In this document: piece after piece, positions 56,495 to 64,000 of the stretch
Layout: each line of letters begins with the position of its first letter
Position numbering within the stretch: position 1 is the first letter of the stretch
NCBI RefSeq assembly: GCF_002848345.1
Contig: NZ_CP025429.1
Coordinates: 2,790,001-2,854,000 of the forward strand
Length of the DNA stretch: 64,000 nt
Origin: Chromobacterium sp. ATCC 53434
GTDB lineage: Bacteria > Pseudomonadota > Gammaproteobacteria > Burkholderiales > Chromobacteriaceae
Direction of reading: 5' to 3'
Notes under the pieces: generated by a model
Told to the model about the DNA's origin: nothing
Database searches by the model: none
The model's input: the letters and a program-made list of their open reading frames with translations, nothing else
Program-made: the position numbers and the translations under genes

Positions 56495-56604
56495 GATTCC
56501 GTCTCCGTTGGTAGCCTTGTCGCTACAGCTAGTGAATTCCGCCAGTATATTCATTGATCTATGGTTTTTTTCACTGAAATTGACGAGAATCAAAAGATTG
56601 ATCC

Positions 56605-56616
56605 AATAAATTTATT
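56605..56616. promoter_or_regulatory. AT-palindrome between dadA and lrp
   Basis: A perfect 12-bp palindrome AATAAATTTATT in a 139-bp AT-rich gap between the divergent genes, 17 bp before the regulator start. Lrp proteins often bind AT-rich imperfect palindromes, so it may be part of the Lrp site; not confirmed. Confidence 0.4.
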
Positions 56617-56633
56617 ACCAAGACAGTGAAAAC

Positions 56634-57122
56634 ATGAAGACAATCACCACCACCGGAAAAGCGCTGGACAAGATGGATCGCAAGATCCTGCGCATCCTGC
56701 AGAAAAACGCCCGCATCGCGATGACCGAACTGGCCGAAAAAGTCGGCCTGTCCACCACCCCGTGCACCGAGCGGGTACGCCGGATGGAGCGCGACGGCAT
56801 CATCGAAGGCTATTACGCCCGGCTGAATCCGCAGGCGCTGGGCGGCGCGCTGCTGGTCTTCGTCGAGATCAAGCTGGAAGCCAAGTCCGGCAATATCTTC
56901 GACGCCTTCCGCCGCGAAATCATGAGCATCCCGGAAATCCTGGAATGCCATCTGGTGTCCGGCGACTTCGACTATCTGATCAAGGCGCGCATCGCCGACA
57001 TGTCGATGTACCGCAAGCTGCTGGGCGACATCCTGCTGCAACTGCCGTCGGCCAAGGAGTCGAAAAGCTATGTGGTGATGGAGGAGGTCAAGGAGACCTT
57101 GCAGCTGCCGCTATCGGACTGA
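56634..57122 (+). CDS. lrp: Lrp/AsnC-family regulator of the dad operon
   Basis: A 162-residue regulator: HTH (LDKMDRKILRILQKNARIAMTELAEKVGLSTTPCTERVRRMERDGII) then an AsnC/RAM ligand domain (ECHLVSGDFDYLIKARIADM). The location, divergent from dadA-dadX, matches the Lrp/DadR control of alanine catabolism known in proteobacteria. Whether it is the global Lrp or a local DadR is not decided by sequence alone. Confidence 0.9.
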   Translation: MKTITTTGKALDKMDRKILRILQKNARIAMTELAEKVGLSTTPCTERVRRMERDGIIEGYYARLNPQALGGALLVFVEIKLEAKSGNIFDAFRREIMSIPEILECHLVSGDFDYLIKARIADMSMYRKLLGDILLQLPSAKESKSYVVMEEVKETLQLPLSD

Positions 57123-57314
57123 GCGAGGCGAGCCATCGGAAATCGCCCGGCGACATAACAAAAATTTCATCAAAGTCGTACTGGCGCAGCTTGTCTTTAC
57201 AAAAAAAGCCATTACTTTATTCACAATTAATGAAAAGCTAAGCAACACCTCGGCATCGCCCGGTCAGGCCAACACCCGCGGCAGCGGCAAAGCCGCGAGC
57301 ACACCCAAGCGAGG

Positions 57315-57563
57315 ATGCAAATGTTTGGCCAGATCATCGGCGTGATCAAGGACATCGCCGACCAGACCAATCTATTGGCGCTGAACGCGGCGATAGAGGC
57401 GGCGCGGGCCGGCGAGGCCGGCCGCGGCTTCGCCGTGGTGGCCTACGAGGTGCGCAAACTGGCGGAACGCACCACCAAGGCCACCCAGCAAATCGGCGAG
57501 ATGATCCACGCCATCGCGAAAAAGCCCCGCGCCGCGGGGCTTCGCCGTTTGCCCGGCCAATGA
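57315..57563 (+). pseudogene. methyl-accepting chemotaxis protein tip fragment
   Basis: About 66 residues match only the signalling hairpin tip of chemoreceptors: [37 protein letters not shown], with [23 protein letters not shown] after it. One residue of the invariant VVADEVR is Tyr here. There is no transmembrane, HAMP or ligand region. The frame then runs into the protease-gene terminator and stops after 82 codons. A GAGG site lies before the ATG, so a mini-protein could still be made, but a gene remnant is more likely. The rest of 57123-57314 shows an AT-rich patch and no gene. Confidence 0.85.
57519..57545 (-). terminator. intrinsic terminator of the metzincin gene
   Basis: Perfect 9-bp arms (AAGCCCCGC and its complement, 57522-57530 and 57534-57542) around GCC, with five T on the minus strand. 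Confidence 0.85.
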
Positions 57564-57568
57564 AGACG

Positions 57569-60500
57569 CTACGGCTCGACAGTGATCCGGCAGGTCTGCA
57601 GTATCGGCTCGATCTTCGCATGCGCCGCATGCACCGTCAGCCAAGCCTCCCCGACCGCCGTCGCCGGCGTCAGCGGAACCAGGACGCCGCCGATATCGCC
57701 CGAGCGGCTCTCGGCTTGCAGCTTGATGCCGGTGCCGCCCGCTTCCAGCGTGAAATGCACCGGGACGTTCCCGGTCAGCGCGCCATCGTCGATGACATGC
57801 GCCCTCACCCGGACAGCGTCTCCGATCTTCAACGTCAGATGATCCTGCGTCAGTTGCAGATTTCTCTCCGCCACCGCCCGGATCGCGAAGCGAACCGGCT
57901 CGAACGCCGCCGCCGTGCTGGCGGTGACGACGGCCTCGCCCGGATGCCGGATCGCGCCGTTCAACTGGACGCCGGCCTCCCCCTTTTCGTCGCTGACGCT
58001 TTGCGAGACGGACAATCCCAAGCCGGTCTGAGCCGCCCTTATCGCAAAATCGACCTTGACGCCCGCCGCCGGCTTGCCGAACTCATGCACCCGGACCCGC
58101 AACGGCGCCGGCGCGTCGCCGCCGAACAGATGCTGCCGATCGCCGCTTACCGCCTCCAGCCGCTGCGACTTGACCTGCAGGACGCAGGTTTGCAGTATCG
58201 GCTCGATCTTCGCATGCGCCGCGCGTATGGCGAGCCTGGCCTCCCCGCTCGCCGTCGCCGGGCTCATCGGGACCGGGACCCTGCCATGCGCGTCGCTGAC
58301 GCCGCTCTCGGCTTGCAGCCGCAGGCCGGTGCCACCCGGCTCCAGCGCGAAATGGACCGTCACCTTCTCGGCCGGGCGATTGTCGTCGATGACAGCCGCC
58401 CGCAGCTGGACAGGCTCTCCGACCTTCAGAATCAACTGATTGTCAGACAATTGCAGAACCCTCTCCCCCACCACCCGGATCGTGAACCGGGCAGCCTTGG
58501 ACGCCCCGGCGGCGCTCGCCGAGACGGTGGCCACCCCGGCGTTGCGGGCCTCGCCGGTCAAACGGAGGCTGGCCTCTCCGCCGACGTTGCTCAGCGATTG
58601 CCCGGCGGGCAGCCCCAAGCCGGTCTTGCCGTCTTCAATCGCGAAATCGACCTTTACCCCCTCGCCCGCCGGCTTGCCCAGATCGCGCACCTGGACCGTC
58701 AGGGGAAGCGGCGCCTCCCCGTTGAACAGATGCTGATCATTTCCGCCGACGATGGCGATGAAACGCCTGGCTATCGTCATGTCGAAGCGAACGGCGACGG
58801 TCGATGCCGGCAAGCTCGCGCCGACCTTGACCGCGCCCGCCTCGGGGCCGGTCCGCAGCGTGATTTGCGCATACCCGTCGGCATTGCTCCTGACCTGGGA
58901 ACCGCCTTCCAGCGTGGTTCCCCCCGGGGCCTCGAGCAAGGTGAACGTGATCCATTGGTCAGGCAACAGCTTCAGGCTTTCCTTGTCGAACACGCGCACC
59001 GCCAGCGTCTGGCTGCCATTGGCCTCCAGCATGTCGATCGCCGTGTCCTTCTCCAGGGTCCGGGTATCCTTCAGCCGGGCTTCGAGGCGATGGCGCCGCT
59101 CCATGCACAAGTAGACGGAGGACGCGTCGCCGACCGCCTGTCCATCCAACTCCCAGCGGTCCAGCGCCAGGCCGGGCGCCAGCGGACTCAGCGTCGCCCG
59201 GACGTCGCTTCCGGGCGGATACGCCGGTCCGGGCGGCGTCAGCCGGATCCGCCCCCCCGCCTCCGCCGGCAACAGCGCCGTCTCCAGCTCGCACCACTGG
59301 TCGCCATCGACGAACTCCGCCTGCAGCGCATGCGCCTTGTCCATCGTGATCATGATCTCCGGGGCGGCGCCGGCGTTCTCGCCGTCCAGTAACCAGCGGG
59401 AAAAGCGGTAACCGACGCGCGGCGCGGCGGCCAGCCTGACCACGCTGCCTTTCTGATACGGGCCGAGCGTCCCGGGCATGATCACACCGGCTATTCGCGG
59501 ATGGATGGACAAAACCAGCGCGAGCAGTTCATCGGCCGGCGCGGCCTCTCCCCGGTAGCGCGCGACGACCCGCGTGCTGAGCCGGAAGAAACGCGCCGCG
59601 TCGGCCGCGTCGGGCTGGCCGATCGGAACGCCCAATGCCTTGCCGTTCCAGCTGCGGTCCGCCGCGGAATAGGCCGGCACATAGGAAAACAGCCCCTGCT
59701 CGTAGCCCATGATGGTGACAAACGATTTATCGGCCGGCACATAGCCCCGCACATAATCGTATTGAGGATCCAGCGGCCCGCGCACCGGCTGGGTCAGCCT
59801 GTCATGCTTGCCGCCCAGCAAATGCCCGAACTCATGGGCGAAGGTGTAGGCGCTGTCGCTCTCCCCGACGACCATCGCGAAGCTCGCATGCCTCAAATCC
59901 GATGCATCGAGCCGCGGCGGCTCGGGAATATTGGCCGCCTTGCCCGCCACATAGCCCAGATTTCTGTCCAGCTTGATCTGATCGGTCAACAGCGCGACCA
60001 CCGATGCCCTGGCCTGGTCCCGCGCCTCGGATACCGCCTTCCACAGCGCGCTGTTCGGCGTGCCGCTGACCGCCGTCAGCAGCGCCTCCGGCTCCACCCG
60101 CGGCAATGCCGGCAATTCCCGCACGACGATTTCGACGCGCGCATCGATCCCGCTGTGGTGGAAGGCCTCGTTGGTCTGCGCCCTGGCCACCGCCATCACC
60201 GCCTCGACGGCCGCCGCGCCCCGCGCTTCCCCGACTTCGATGCCTGTCGGGTACAAGGCCAGGATGCGGATCACCGCGGTCTCGGGCGCCTGGTCGGCCA
60301 ACTCGATATCCGGATGCGGCGCCGCCGCGCCGGGCCCCTCGTCCCGATACAACGGGTCGCCGCAGCGGGCCAGCGGCTTGCGGACGCGCGCGATGCGCAC
60401 CTTGCCGTCGGCCGCCGGGCCGATCGCGTAATGGCGTCCGTTCGACATCACCCAGCCGGCGACCATCGGCGCGGCGTCGCCCGACCGTCCCAGGCCGATG

Positions 60501-60763
60501 GCCGACAAATAGCCGCGCACGCCGGGCATGCCCGGCAGCGCGCCGCGCCACACCACGCCATCGTCCCCCACCGGCTCGATCAACGTCGTCCTCAGGCGCA
60601 GCACCTGGTCGTCGAACAGGTTCAGCGTCAGCGCCTCACCGTCCCCGGACGGAAAAAGCGCCGCGCGCAAAGCCTCGATATCCAGCCCGGCCACCCGGAC
60701 ATCGTGATCGGAATGCGAATCGCCGGCATGCAGGAAGACCGGCTTGCTTGCTAATGAAACCAT
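57569..60763 (-). CDS. metzincin zinc protease with bacterial Ig-like repeats
   Basis: 1064 residues. The N-terminal 165 look like a propeptide-like domain. A catalytic domain carries the zinc motif HEFGHLLGGKHD at residues 310-321 and a Met-turn TIMGY at 350-354, as in metzincins of the reprolysin/peptidyl-Asp type. From about 430 there are beta-rich segments with paired Cys, then, from about 640, Ig-like (Big_1/invasin-like) repeats; two of these end in nearly the same AAHAKIEPILQTC. No signal peptide is visible after the chosen start at 60763 (a GGCGAGG site precedes it); the longer frame adds only 33 unlikely residues. Export route and substrate are unknown. Confidence 0.85.
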   Translation of the reverse strand: MVSLASKPVFLHAGDSHSDHDVRVAGLDIEALRAALFPSGDGEALTLNLFDDQVLRLRTTLIEPVGDDGVVWRGALPGMPGVRGYLSAIGLGRSGDAAPMVAGWVMSNGRHYAIGPAADGKVRIARVRKPLARCGDPLYRDEGPGAAAPHPDIELADQAPETAVIRILALYPTGIEVGEARGAAAVEAVMAVARAQTNEAFHHSGIDARVEIVVRELPALPRVEPEALLTAVSGTPNSALWKAVSEARDQARASVVALLTDQIKLDRNLGYVAGKAANIPEPPRLDASDLRHASFAMVVGESDSAYTFAHEFGHLLGGKHDRLTQPVRGPLDPQYDYVRGYVPADKSFVTIMGYEQGLFSYVPAYSAADRSWNGKALGVPIGQPDAADAARFFRLSTRVVARYRGEAAPADELLALVLSIHPRIAGVIMPGTLGPYQKGSVVRLAAAPRVGYRFSRWLLDGENAGAAPEIMITMDKAHALQAEFVDGDQWCELETALLPAEAGGRIRLTPPGPAYPPGSDVRATLSPLAPGLALDRWELDGQAVGDASSVYLCMERRHRLEARLKDTRTLEKDTAIDMLEANGSQTLAVRVFDKESLKLLPDQWITFTLLEAPGGTTLEGGSQVRSNADGYAQITLRTGPEAGAVKVGASLPASTVAVRFDMTIARRFIAIVGGNDQHLFNGEAPLPLTVQVRDLGKPAGEGVKVDFAIEDGKTGLGLPAGQSLSNVGGEASLRLTGEARNAGVATVSASAAGASKAARFTIRVVGERVLQLSDNQLILKVGEPVQLRAAVIDDNRPAEKVTVHFALEPGGTGLRLQAESGVSDAHGRVPVPMSPATASGEARLAIRAAHAKIEPILQTCVLQVKSQRLEAVSGDRQHLFGGDAPAPLRVRVHEFGKPAAGVKVDFAIRAAQTGLGLSVSQSVSDEKGEAGVQLNGAIRHPGEAVVTASTAAAFEPVRFAIRAVAERNLQLTQDHLTLKIGDAVRVRAHVIDDGALTGNVPVHFTLEAGGTGIKLQAESRSGDIGGVLVPLTPATAVGEAWLTVHAAHAKIEPILQTCRITVEP

Positions 60764-60914
60764 GACCTCGCCCCTAGAAGAGTATGGCAGAGCGGCTGCG
60801 GGGCCACGGCGTCGAAGCCGCTCTTCGCGCGATGGCGCGGGCGGCGGATTCGCGGCTGACAATGCTTTCCTCGACCGGGCGTGACGATTTGTGCGAATCG
60901 ACCACGCTCCTCGC

Positions 60915-60983
60915 CTATGGTCCCGGCGCCGGCGTGAAATGGACCGGCACGCGCTCTACGGGACGCTTATCGTCACCGAGCCG
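60915..60983 (-). pseudogene. remnant of an Ig-like repeat upstream of the metzincin gene
   Basis: On the minus strand these bases read RLGDDKRPVERVPVHFTPAPGP then stop, matching VIDDNRPAEKVTVHFALEPGG inside the protease. No larger frame continues. The rest of 60764-61111 shows no gene. It looks like a leftover of a related gene or a recombined repeat. Confidence 0.65.
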
Positions 60984-61111
60984 CGCCTCCGGCCTGCCGG
61001 CCCTTTCGACTCTTCGGAGCAATCCTAGCCCCGCTCAGGACCCGGCCTTCGATCTGGCGCCCTTGGTTCGCATCGGGAATAATGGAGGCTCCCCACTCGC
61101 GAAAGACGACC

Positions 61112-61579
61112 ATGAGCCTGGAATCGGTCCGCCAGTTCTTCGCCAGCCGCCGGCTGGAGATCGCCATCATCGAACTGGACGTCAGCACCGCCACCGTCGC
61201 GGAGGCCGCGGCCGCCCACGGCGTCGAACCGGGGCGCATCGCCAAGACGCTGGCCTTTCGTCTAGCCGACGGCCGCGACGTGATCCTGGTGGCGCGCGGC
61301 GACGCCCGCATCGACAACCGCAAGTTCAAGGATGCTTTCGGCAAGGGCAAGATGCTGCCGCCCGAGGAGGTCGAGGCGATCACCGGCCATCCGGTCGGCG
61401 GCGTCTGCCCCTTCGGTCTGGCGCGCGAACTGCCGGTCTATCTGGACCAGTCCATCCGGACTTTCGACGAAGTGCTGCCGGCCGCCGGCGCGGTGCACAG
61501 CGCGGTGCGCATCAGCCCGGCGCAGCTGGGGGAGGTCACCGCCGGCGAATGGGTGGACGTCTGCCAGGCCTTCGGCTGA
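61112..61579 (+). CDS. YbaK/EbsC-family aminoacyl-tRNA deacylase-like protein
   Basis: A 155-residue single-domain protein of the YbaK/prolyl-tRNA-editing family: HGVEPGRIAKTLAFRLADG, the conserved Lys region KFKDAFGKGKMLPPEEV and GHPVGGVCPFGL. Family members remove mischarged amino acids from tRNA. Start MSLESV at 61112 is chosen over a codon 30 bp upstream. Confidence 0.9.
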   Translation: MSLESVRQFFASRRLEIAIIELDVSTATVAEAAAAHGVEPGRIAKTLAFRLADGRDVILVARGDARIDNRKFKDAFGKGKMLPPEEVEAITGHPVGGVCPFGLARELPVYLDQSIRTFDEVLPAAGAVHSAVRISPAQLGEVTAGEWVDVCQAFG

Positions 61580-61592
61580 GACGCCCGGCGCC

Positions 61593-62870
61593 TCAACGGC
61601 TGTTGGGCACGAAGCGGACGTAGTCGCCCTCGCGCACCGGCTGCCGATTGCTCTGCACGACGGCTATCGAGAAGTTCGGCTGCACCTGGACCAGCGAGAT
61701 GTCGCCGTTCAGGCTTTCCGGCACCCCCAGGTCCAGGCTGGTGATCAGGTCCCGCACCGGCTGGCCCGACGAGCGCTTGTACAGCAGCAGCTTGTCGCCG
61801 ACCGCCATGCCGTCCAGCAGGCCGGCGTTGATGTAGACGCGCTTGCCCTCCAGCCGCACCACGCGGGCCGAGAACGGAATGCAGGAAATGACGTCGTCGA
61901 CGCGCTGCGCGGCCTGATCCATCAGGCGGTTCACCAGCTTGCCATAATCGGTTTCCCAGAAGGCGGTCGAGGCGAAGGGCTTGGGCAACTTGGGCACCAC
62001 CTCGCCGTTGGCCTCGCCGCTGACGCGCTCGTTGGCCAGCAACGAGCCGGTCAGGCCGTCGTAGATCCACAATTCCATGTCGAACTGGCGCCGGGTAGGC
62101 GCGTACTTGACGCCGCCGCCGAACATGCCGGAGAACGGCCCATTGTAGATCGCGCTCTGCAAACTGGTGTTGTTGGACTCGTAGATCGACGGGCGAGTGT
62201 TCTTGTCGGTGACCGAGGTGGACAGCACCCGTCCGGCCACAACGAATTGCACGCCCTCGCGCAAGCCCAGCTGGCTGGCGACGTCGCGGCCGGCCGACGG
62301 CTCGGAGACGCGGCTGTCGGCCAGCACCGAGATGGTGTCGGCGTCCCGCACCAGCAGCATCGGATTGCGCGACAGCCGGCGCGACAGCTCGGTCGGCAAG
62401 CCGGTCGCCAGACTGCTCAGATCGGACGCCTCGGCCGGGCGATCGACGTTGAAATAGGTGGTGACCAGCCTGCGCCTCAGCGAGCGCCCCGGCGGCATCG
62501 CGCAGGCCGGATCGCGGCTGCGGGCCGGCTCGGCGGCCGGATTGCCGGTATCGACCGAGATCTGCACATGGTAGAGACTGCCCTGCCGGTACTCCTTCAG
62601 CACCTTGACCGTGCCTTGCACCGGACCGGAGGCGGTCAGCGTGCCGGATTCGCCGGCACCGCCGTTTTCCAGCACCTGCGCCGACTCGATCCGGGCGCCC
62701 TTGCGGATCGCCAGCAACTTCAAGGCATCGCGTATCGCCATGTCCCGCGCCGCCACCACGCCGTTGTCCAGCGGCGCCACGCCCTCGGCGTTCAGGACTT
62801 CGGCGCCGGCCGGGCCGCTGAAAACCAATGCCGCCGCAAGCGCGGCGGCAATCGCGGAGAAACGCCCCAT
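61593..62870 (-). CDS. flgT: flagellar assembly protein FlgT-like
   Basis: A 425-residue periplasmic protein with a signal peptide (cleaved near GPAGAE). The N-terminal part, EVLNAEGVAPLDNGVVAARDMAIRDALKLLAIRKGARIESAQVLENG, matches the FlgT N-domain; a middle domain and a C-terminal SH3-like domain (ARVVRLEGKRVYINAGLLDGMAVGDKLLLYK) follow. In Vibrio FlgT forms the H-ring around the flagellar motor. It starts 1 bp after flgP, so they form one operon. Confidence 0.85.
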   Translation of the reverse strand: MGRFSAIAAALAAALVFSGPAGAEVLNAEGVAPLDNGVVAARDMAIRDALKLLAIRKGARIESAQVLENGGAGESGTLTASGPVQGTVKVLKEYRQGSLYHVQISVDTGNPAAEPARSRDPACAMPPGRSLRRRLVTTYFNVDRPAEASDLSSLATGLPTELSRRLSRNPMLLVRDADTISVLADSRVSEPSAGRDVASQLGLREGVQFVVAGRVLSTSVTDKNTRPSIYESNNTSLQSAIYNGPFSGMFGGGVKYAPTRRQFDMELWIYDGLTGSLLANERVSGEANGEVVPKLPKPFASTAFWETDYGKLVNRLMDQAAQRVDDVISCIPFSARVVRLEGKRVYINAGLLDGMAVGDKLLLYKRSSGQPVRDLITSLDLGVPESLNGDISLVQVQPNFSIAVVQSNRQPVREGDYVRFVPNSR

Positions 62871-63599
62871 TTACTGGTTCACGTAGAAATTGCTGCTGTA
62901 GCGCGACGACGGCGCGGCCGCCGGCGTCATGACCGGCGCGGTCGACGGCACCACGCGGGTGGCGCCGCAATTGCCCTCCGGACACAGCGCGCCGGAGGTG
63001 CCCACATCCTTGGAGGCCTGCATCACGCTGCCGGTCTTGTCCAGCGTGTTGCGGAACTGGCGGTAGAACTCCTGATCCAGCGTGATCTCCGCCACCGCCT
63101 CGCTGGTGCCGTCCGGCTTCATGCTGGTGGAGACGATGGTGACGCCGCGCAGATAGGCGTCCACATAGGTGCGGAAACTATCGTTGTTGGCGATCATGTT
63201 CGACACCGAGCTGTTGCCGACCAGCTTCATGCCCTGCACCTGTTCGGCGATCGCGCGAAAGGCGTCAAGCCGCGCCGCCCGCATCGCCAGCAGCTTGCGC
63301 TGCGACGGCGTCAGGCTGTTGGTGTACGGCGCGGCGCCGGTCCCGGTGACGCGGACGATGATGGGCTGGAACGGACTGACTTCCTTGACCACCACCCTGA
63401 CCTCCTGGCCCTCGCCGACGCTGCCGTCCTCGCCGGAGCCGACATAGCCGACGCCGGACGGCGTCATGCCCGCGTCCTTCGCCGGCATCGGCGCCATCGG
63501 AGTCATCGCCGGCCTCGGCGGCGCCGCGGTGGTGCAGGCCGACAGGGCGGCCATCAGGACCAGGGGGAGAAGACGGGGCAGGCAGCGGGCTGTTTTCAT
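62871..63599 (-). CDS. flgP: outer-membrane lipoprotein FlgP-like (LPP20 family)
   Basis: A 242-residue lipoprotein: a signal peptide with lipobox LSAC, then a disordered Pro/Met-rich stretch, then an LPP20 domain (SLTPSQRKLLAMRAARLDAFRAIAEQVQGMKLVGNSSV... YVDAYLRGVTIVSTSM). FlgP together with FlgT and FlgO stabilises the motor in polarly flagellated bacteria. ATG at 63599 is chosen at the head of the signal peptide. First gene of the flgP-flgT operon. Confidence 0.85.
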   Translation of the reverse strand: MKTARCLPRLLPLVLMAALSACTTAAPPRPAMTPMAPMPAKDAGMTPSGVGYVGSGEDGSVGEGQEVRVVVKEVSPFQPIIVRVTGTGAAPYTNSLTPSQRKLLAMRAARLDAFRAIAEQVQGMKLVGNSSVSNMIANNDSFRTYVDAYLRGVTIVSTSMKPDGTSEAVAEITLDQEFYRQFRNTLDKTGSVMQASKDVGTSGALCPEGNCGATRVVPSTAPVMTPAAAPSSRYSSNFYVNQ

Positions 63600-63712
63600 G
63601 GCGATTACCGATAGATATTGATCGAATGGTATGAACCATTCAGCGGGCTCGTCAACCCGAACATCGGCCTGTCGCGATGAAACTTGAGAAAAGCCCGGCA
63701 TCGAACTGCCCG

Positions 63713-64000
63713 TCAGTCATGCAAGACGGCGGCGCGGTCCATCTGGCGCGCCGAGGAAAACCCGGCCGCCAGCGCCGCCTTCTCCTTGCCCAGGCCGCCG
63801 GCGCGCCATTGACGGGCCAGCGCCAGCCGCAGCGCGCGATGGTAGTCGTGCGCCGAGACGCCGGCGTGATCGCGGAACAGCCGCGACAGATGGCGCGCGC
63901 TGACATGCACCTTGCCGGCCAGCTCCTCCAGCGGCCAGTCGCGCACCGGATCGGCGCAAATCAGGTCCTGGGCGCGGTGCAGCGCCGGATGCAGATGGTT
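63713..64000 (-). CDS. AraC-family regulator, C-terminal part
   Basis: The 5' end lies beyond the window. The visible 95 residues are the double HTH of an AraC/XylS protein: DWPLEELAGKVHVSARHLSRLFRDHAGVSAHDYHRALRLALARQ and a second helix pair near EKAALAAGFSSARQMDRA. The spacing resembles GlxA-type regulators. Nothing can be said about its ligand. Confidence 0.85.
   Translation of the reverse strand, partial: NHLHPALHRAQDLICADPVRDWPLEELAGKVHVSARHLSRLFRDHAGVSAHDYHRALRLALARQWRAGGLGKEKAALAAGFSSARQMDRAAVLHD

Overview
The window is GC-rich and densely coded. Its genes point to a betaproteobacterium of the Neisseriales, most like Chromobacterium. The grounds are the mix of genes (a divergent lrp/dadA-dadX locus, FlgP/FlgT flagellar proteins, a two-partner secretion pair, RTX/type I secretion genes, a MocR regulator and an IS630-type element), the codon bias and the gene lengths. 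The genus is an inference; no rRNA is present to confirm it.

Layout. 1-6.9 kb: a minus-strand signalling operon (REC with a degenerate EAL domain, REC with an unclassified tail, then a 1296-residue hybrid histidine kinase with Hpt) followed by a DUF455 ferritin-like gene. 7-13.4 kb: housekeeping genes fliW-tag, clpB with a sigma-32 type promoter, mnmC and a thioesterase. 13.4-17 kb: a short inverted-repeat element, an apparent structured RNA ending in a terminator, crcB and a three-gene ABC importer. 17-25 kb: an unknown small gene, gltX, a LysE exporter divergent from a MocR regulator with a strong palindrome between them, an O-acetylhomoserine sulfhydrylase, an L,D-transpeptidase and a glycosyltransferase.

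25.2-35.3 kb is the most eventful part: a 1816-residue RTX protein with six long repeated modules, an IS630-type element with a frameshifted transposase, a type I ABC exporter cut off before its Walker B motif, and a divergent TolC-like gene. The usual membrane-fusion (HlyD) gene is absent. Reading frames across the IS do not rejoin, so a deletion with loss of the ABC 3' end, hlyD and probably the RTX 5' end is the simplest explanation.

35-47 kb: rlmD, a nucleoside transporter, a UPF0149 gene, uppP, a second inverted-repeat element, a Nudix gene, purU and folD, then a tRNA cluster (Pro, Arg and three tandem tRNA-His copies) behind a near-consensus sigma-70 promoter. After it come a GntR regulator with a palindromic operator, and a LysR/pirin divergent pair. 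47-54 kb: a two-partner secretion adhesin (TpsB then TpsA) and a lone receiver protein.

54-64 kb: dadA-dadX with divergent lrp for D-alanine catabolism, a stranded chemoreceptor tip fragment, a 1064-residue metzincin protease with Ig-like repeats and an Ig-like remnant upstream of it, a YbaK-type deacylase, flgP-flgT, and the C-terminal part of an AraC-type regulator running off the end.

The most interesting candidates are the decayed RTX secretion locus, the metzincin/Ig-like protein without a visible signal peptide, the structured RNA ahead of crcB, and the signalling operon with a non-catalytic EAL protein.
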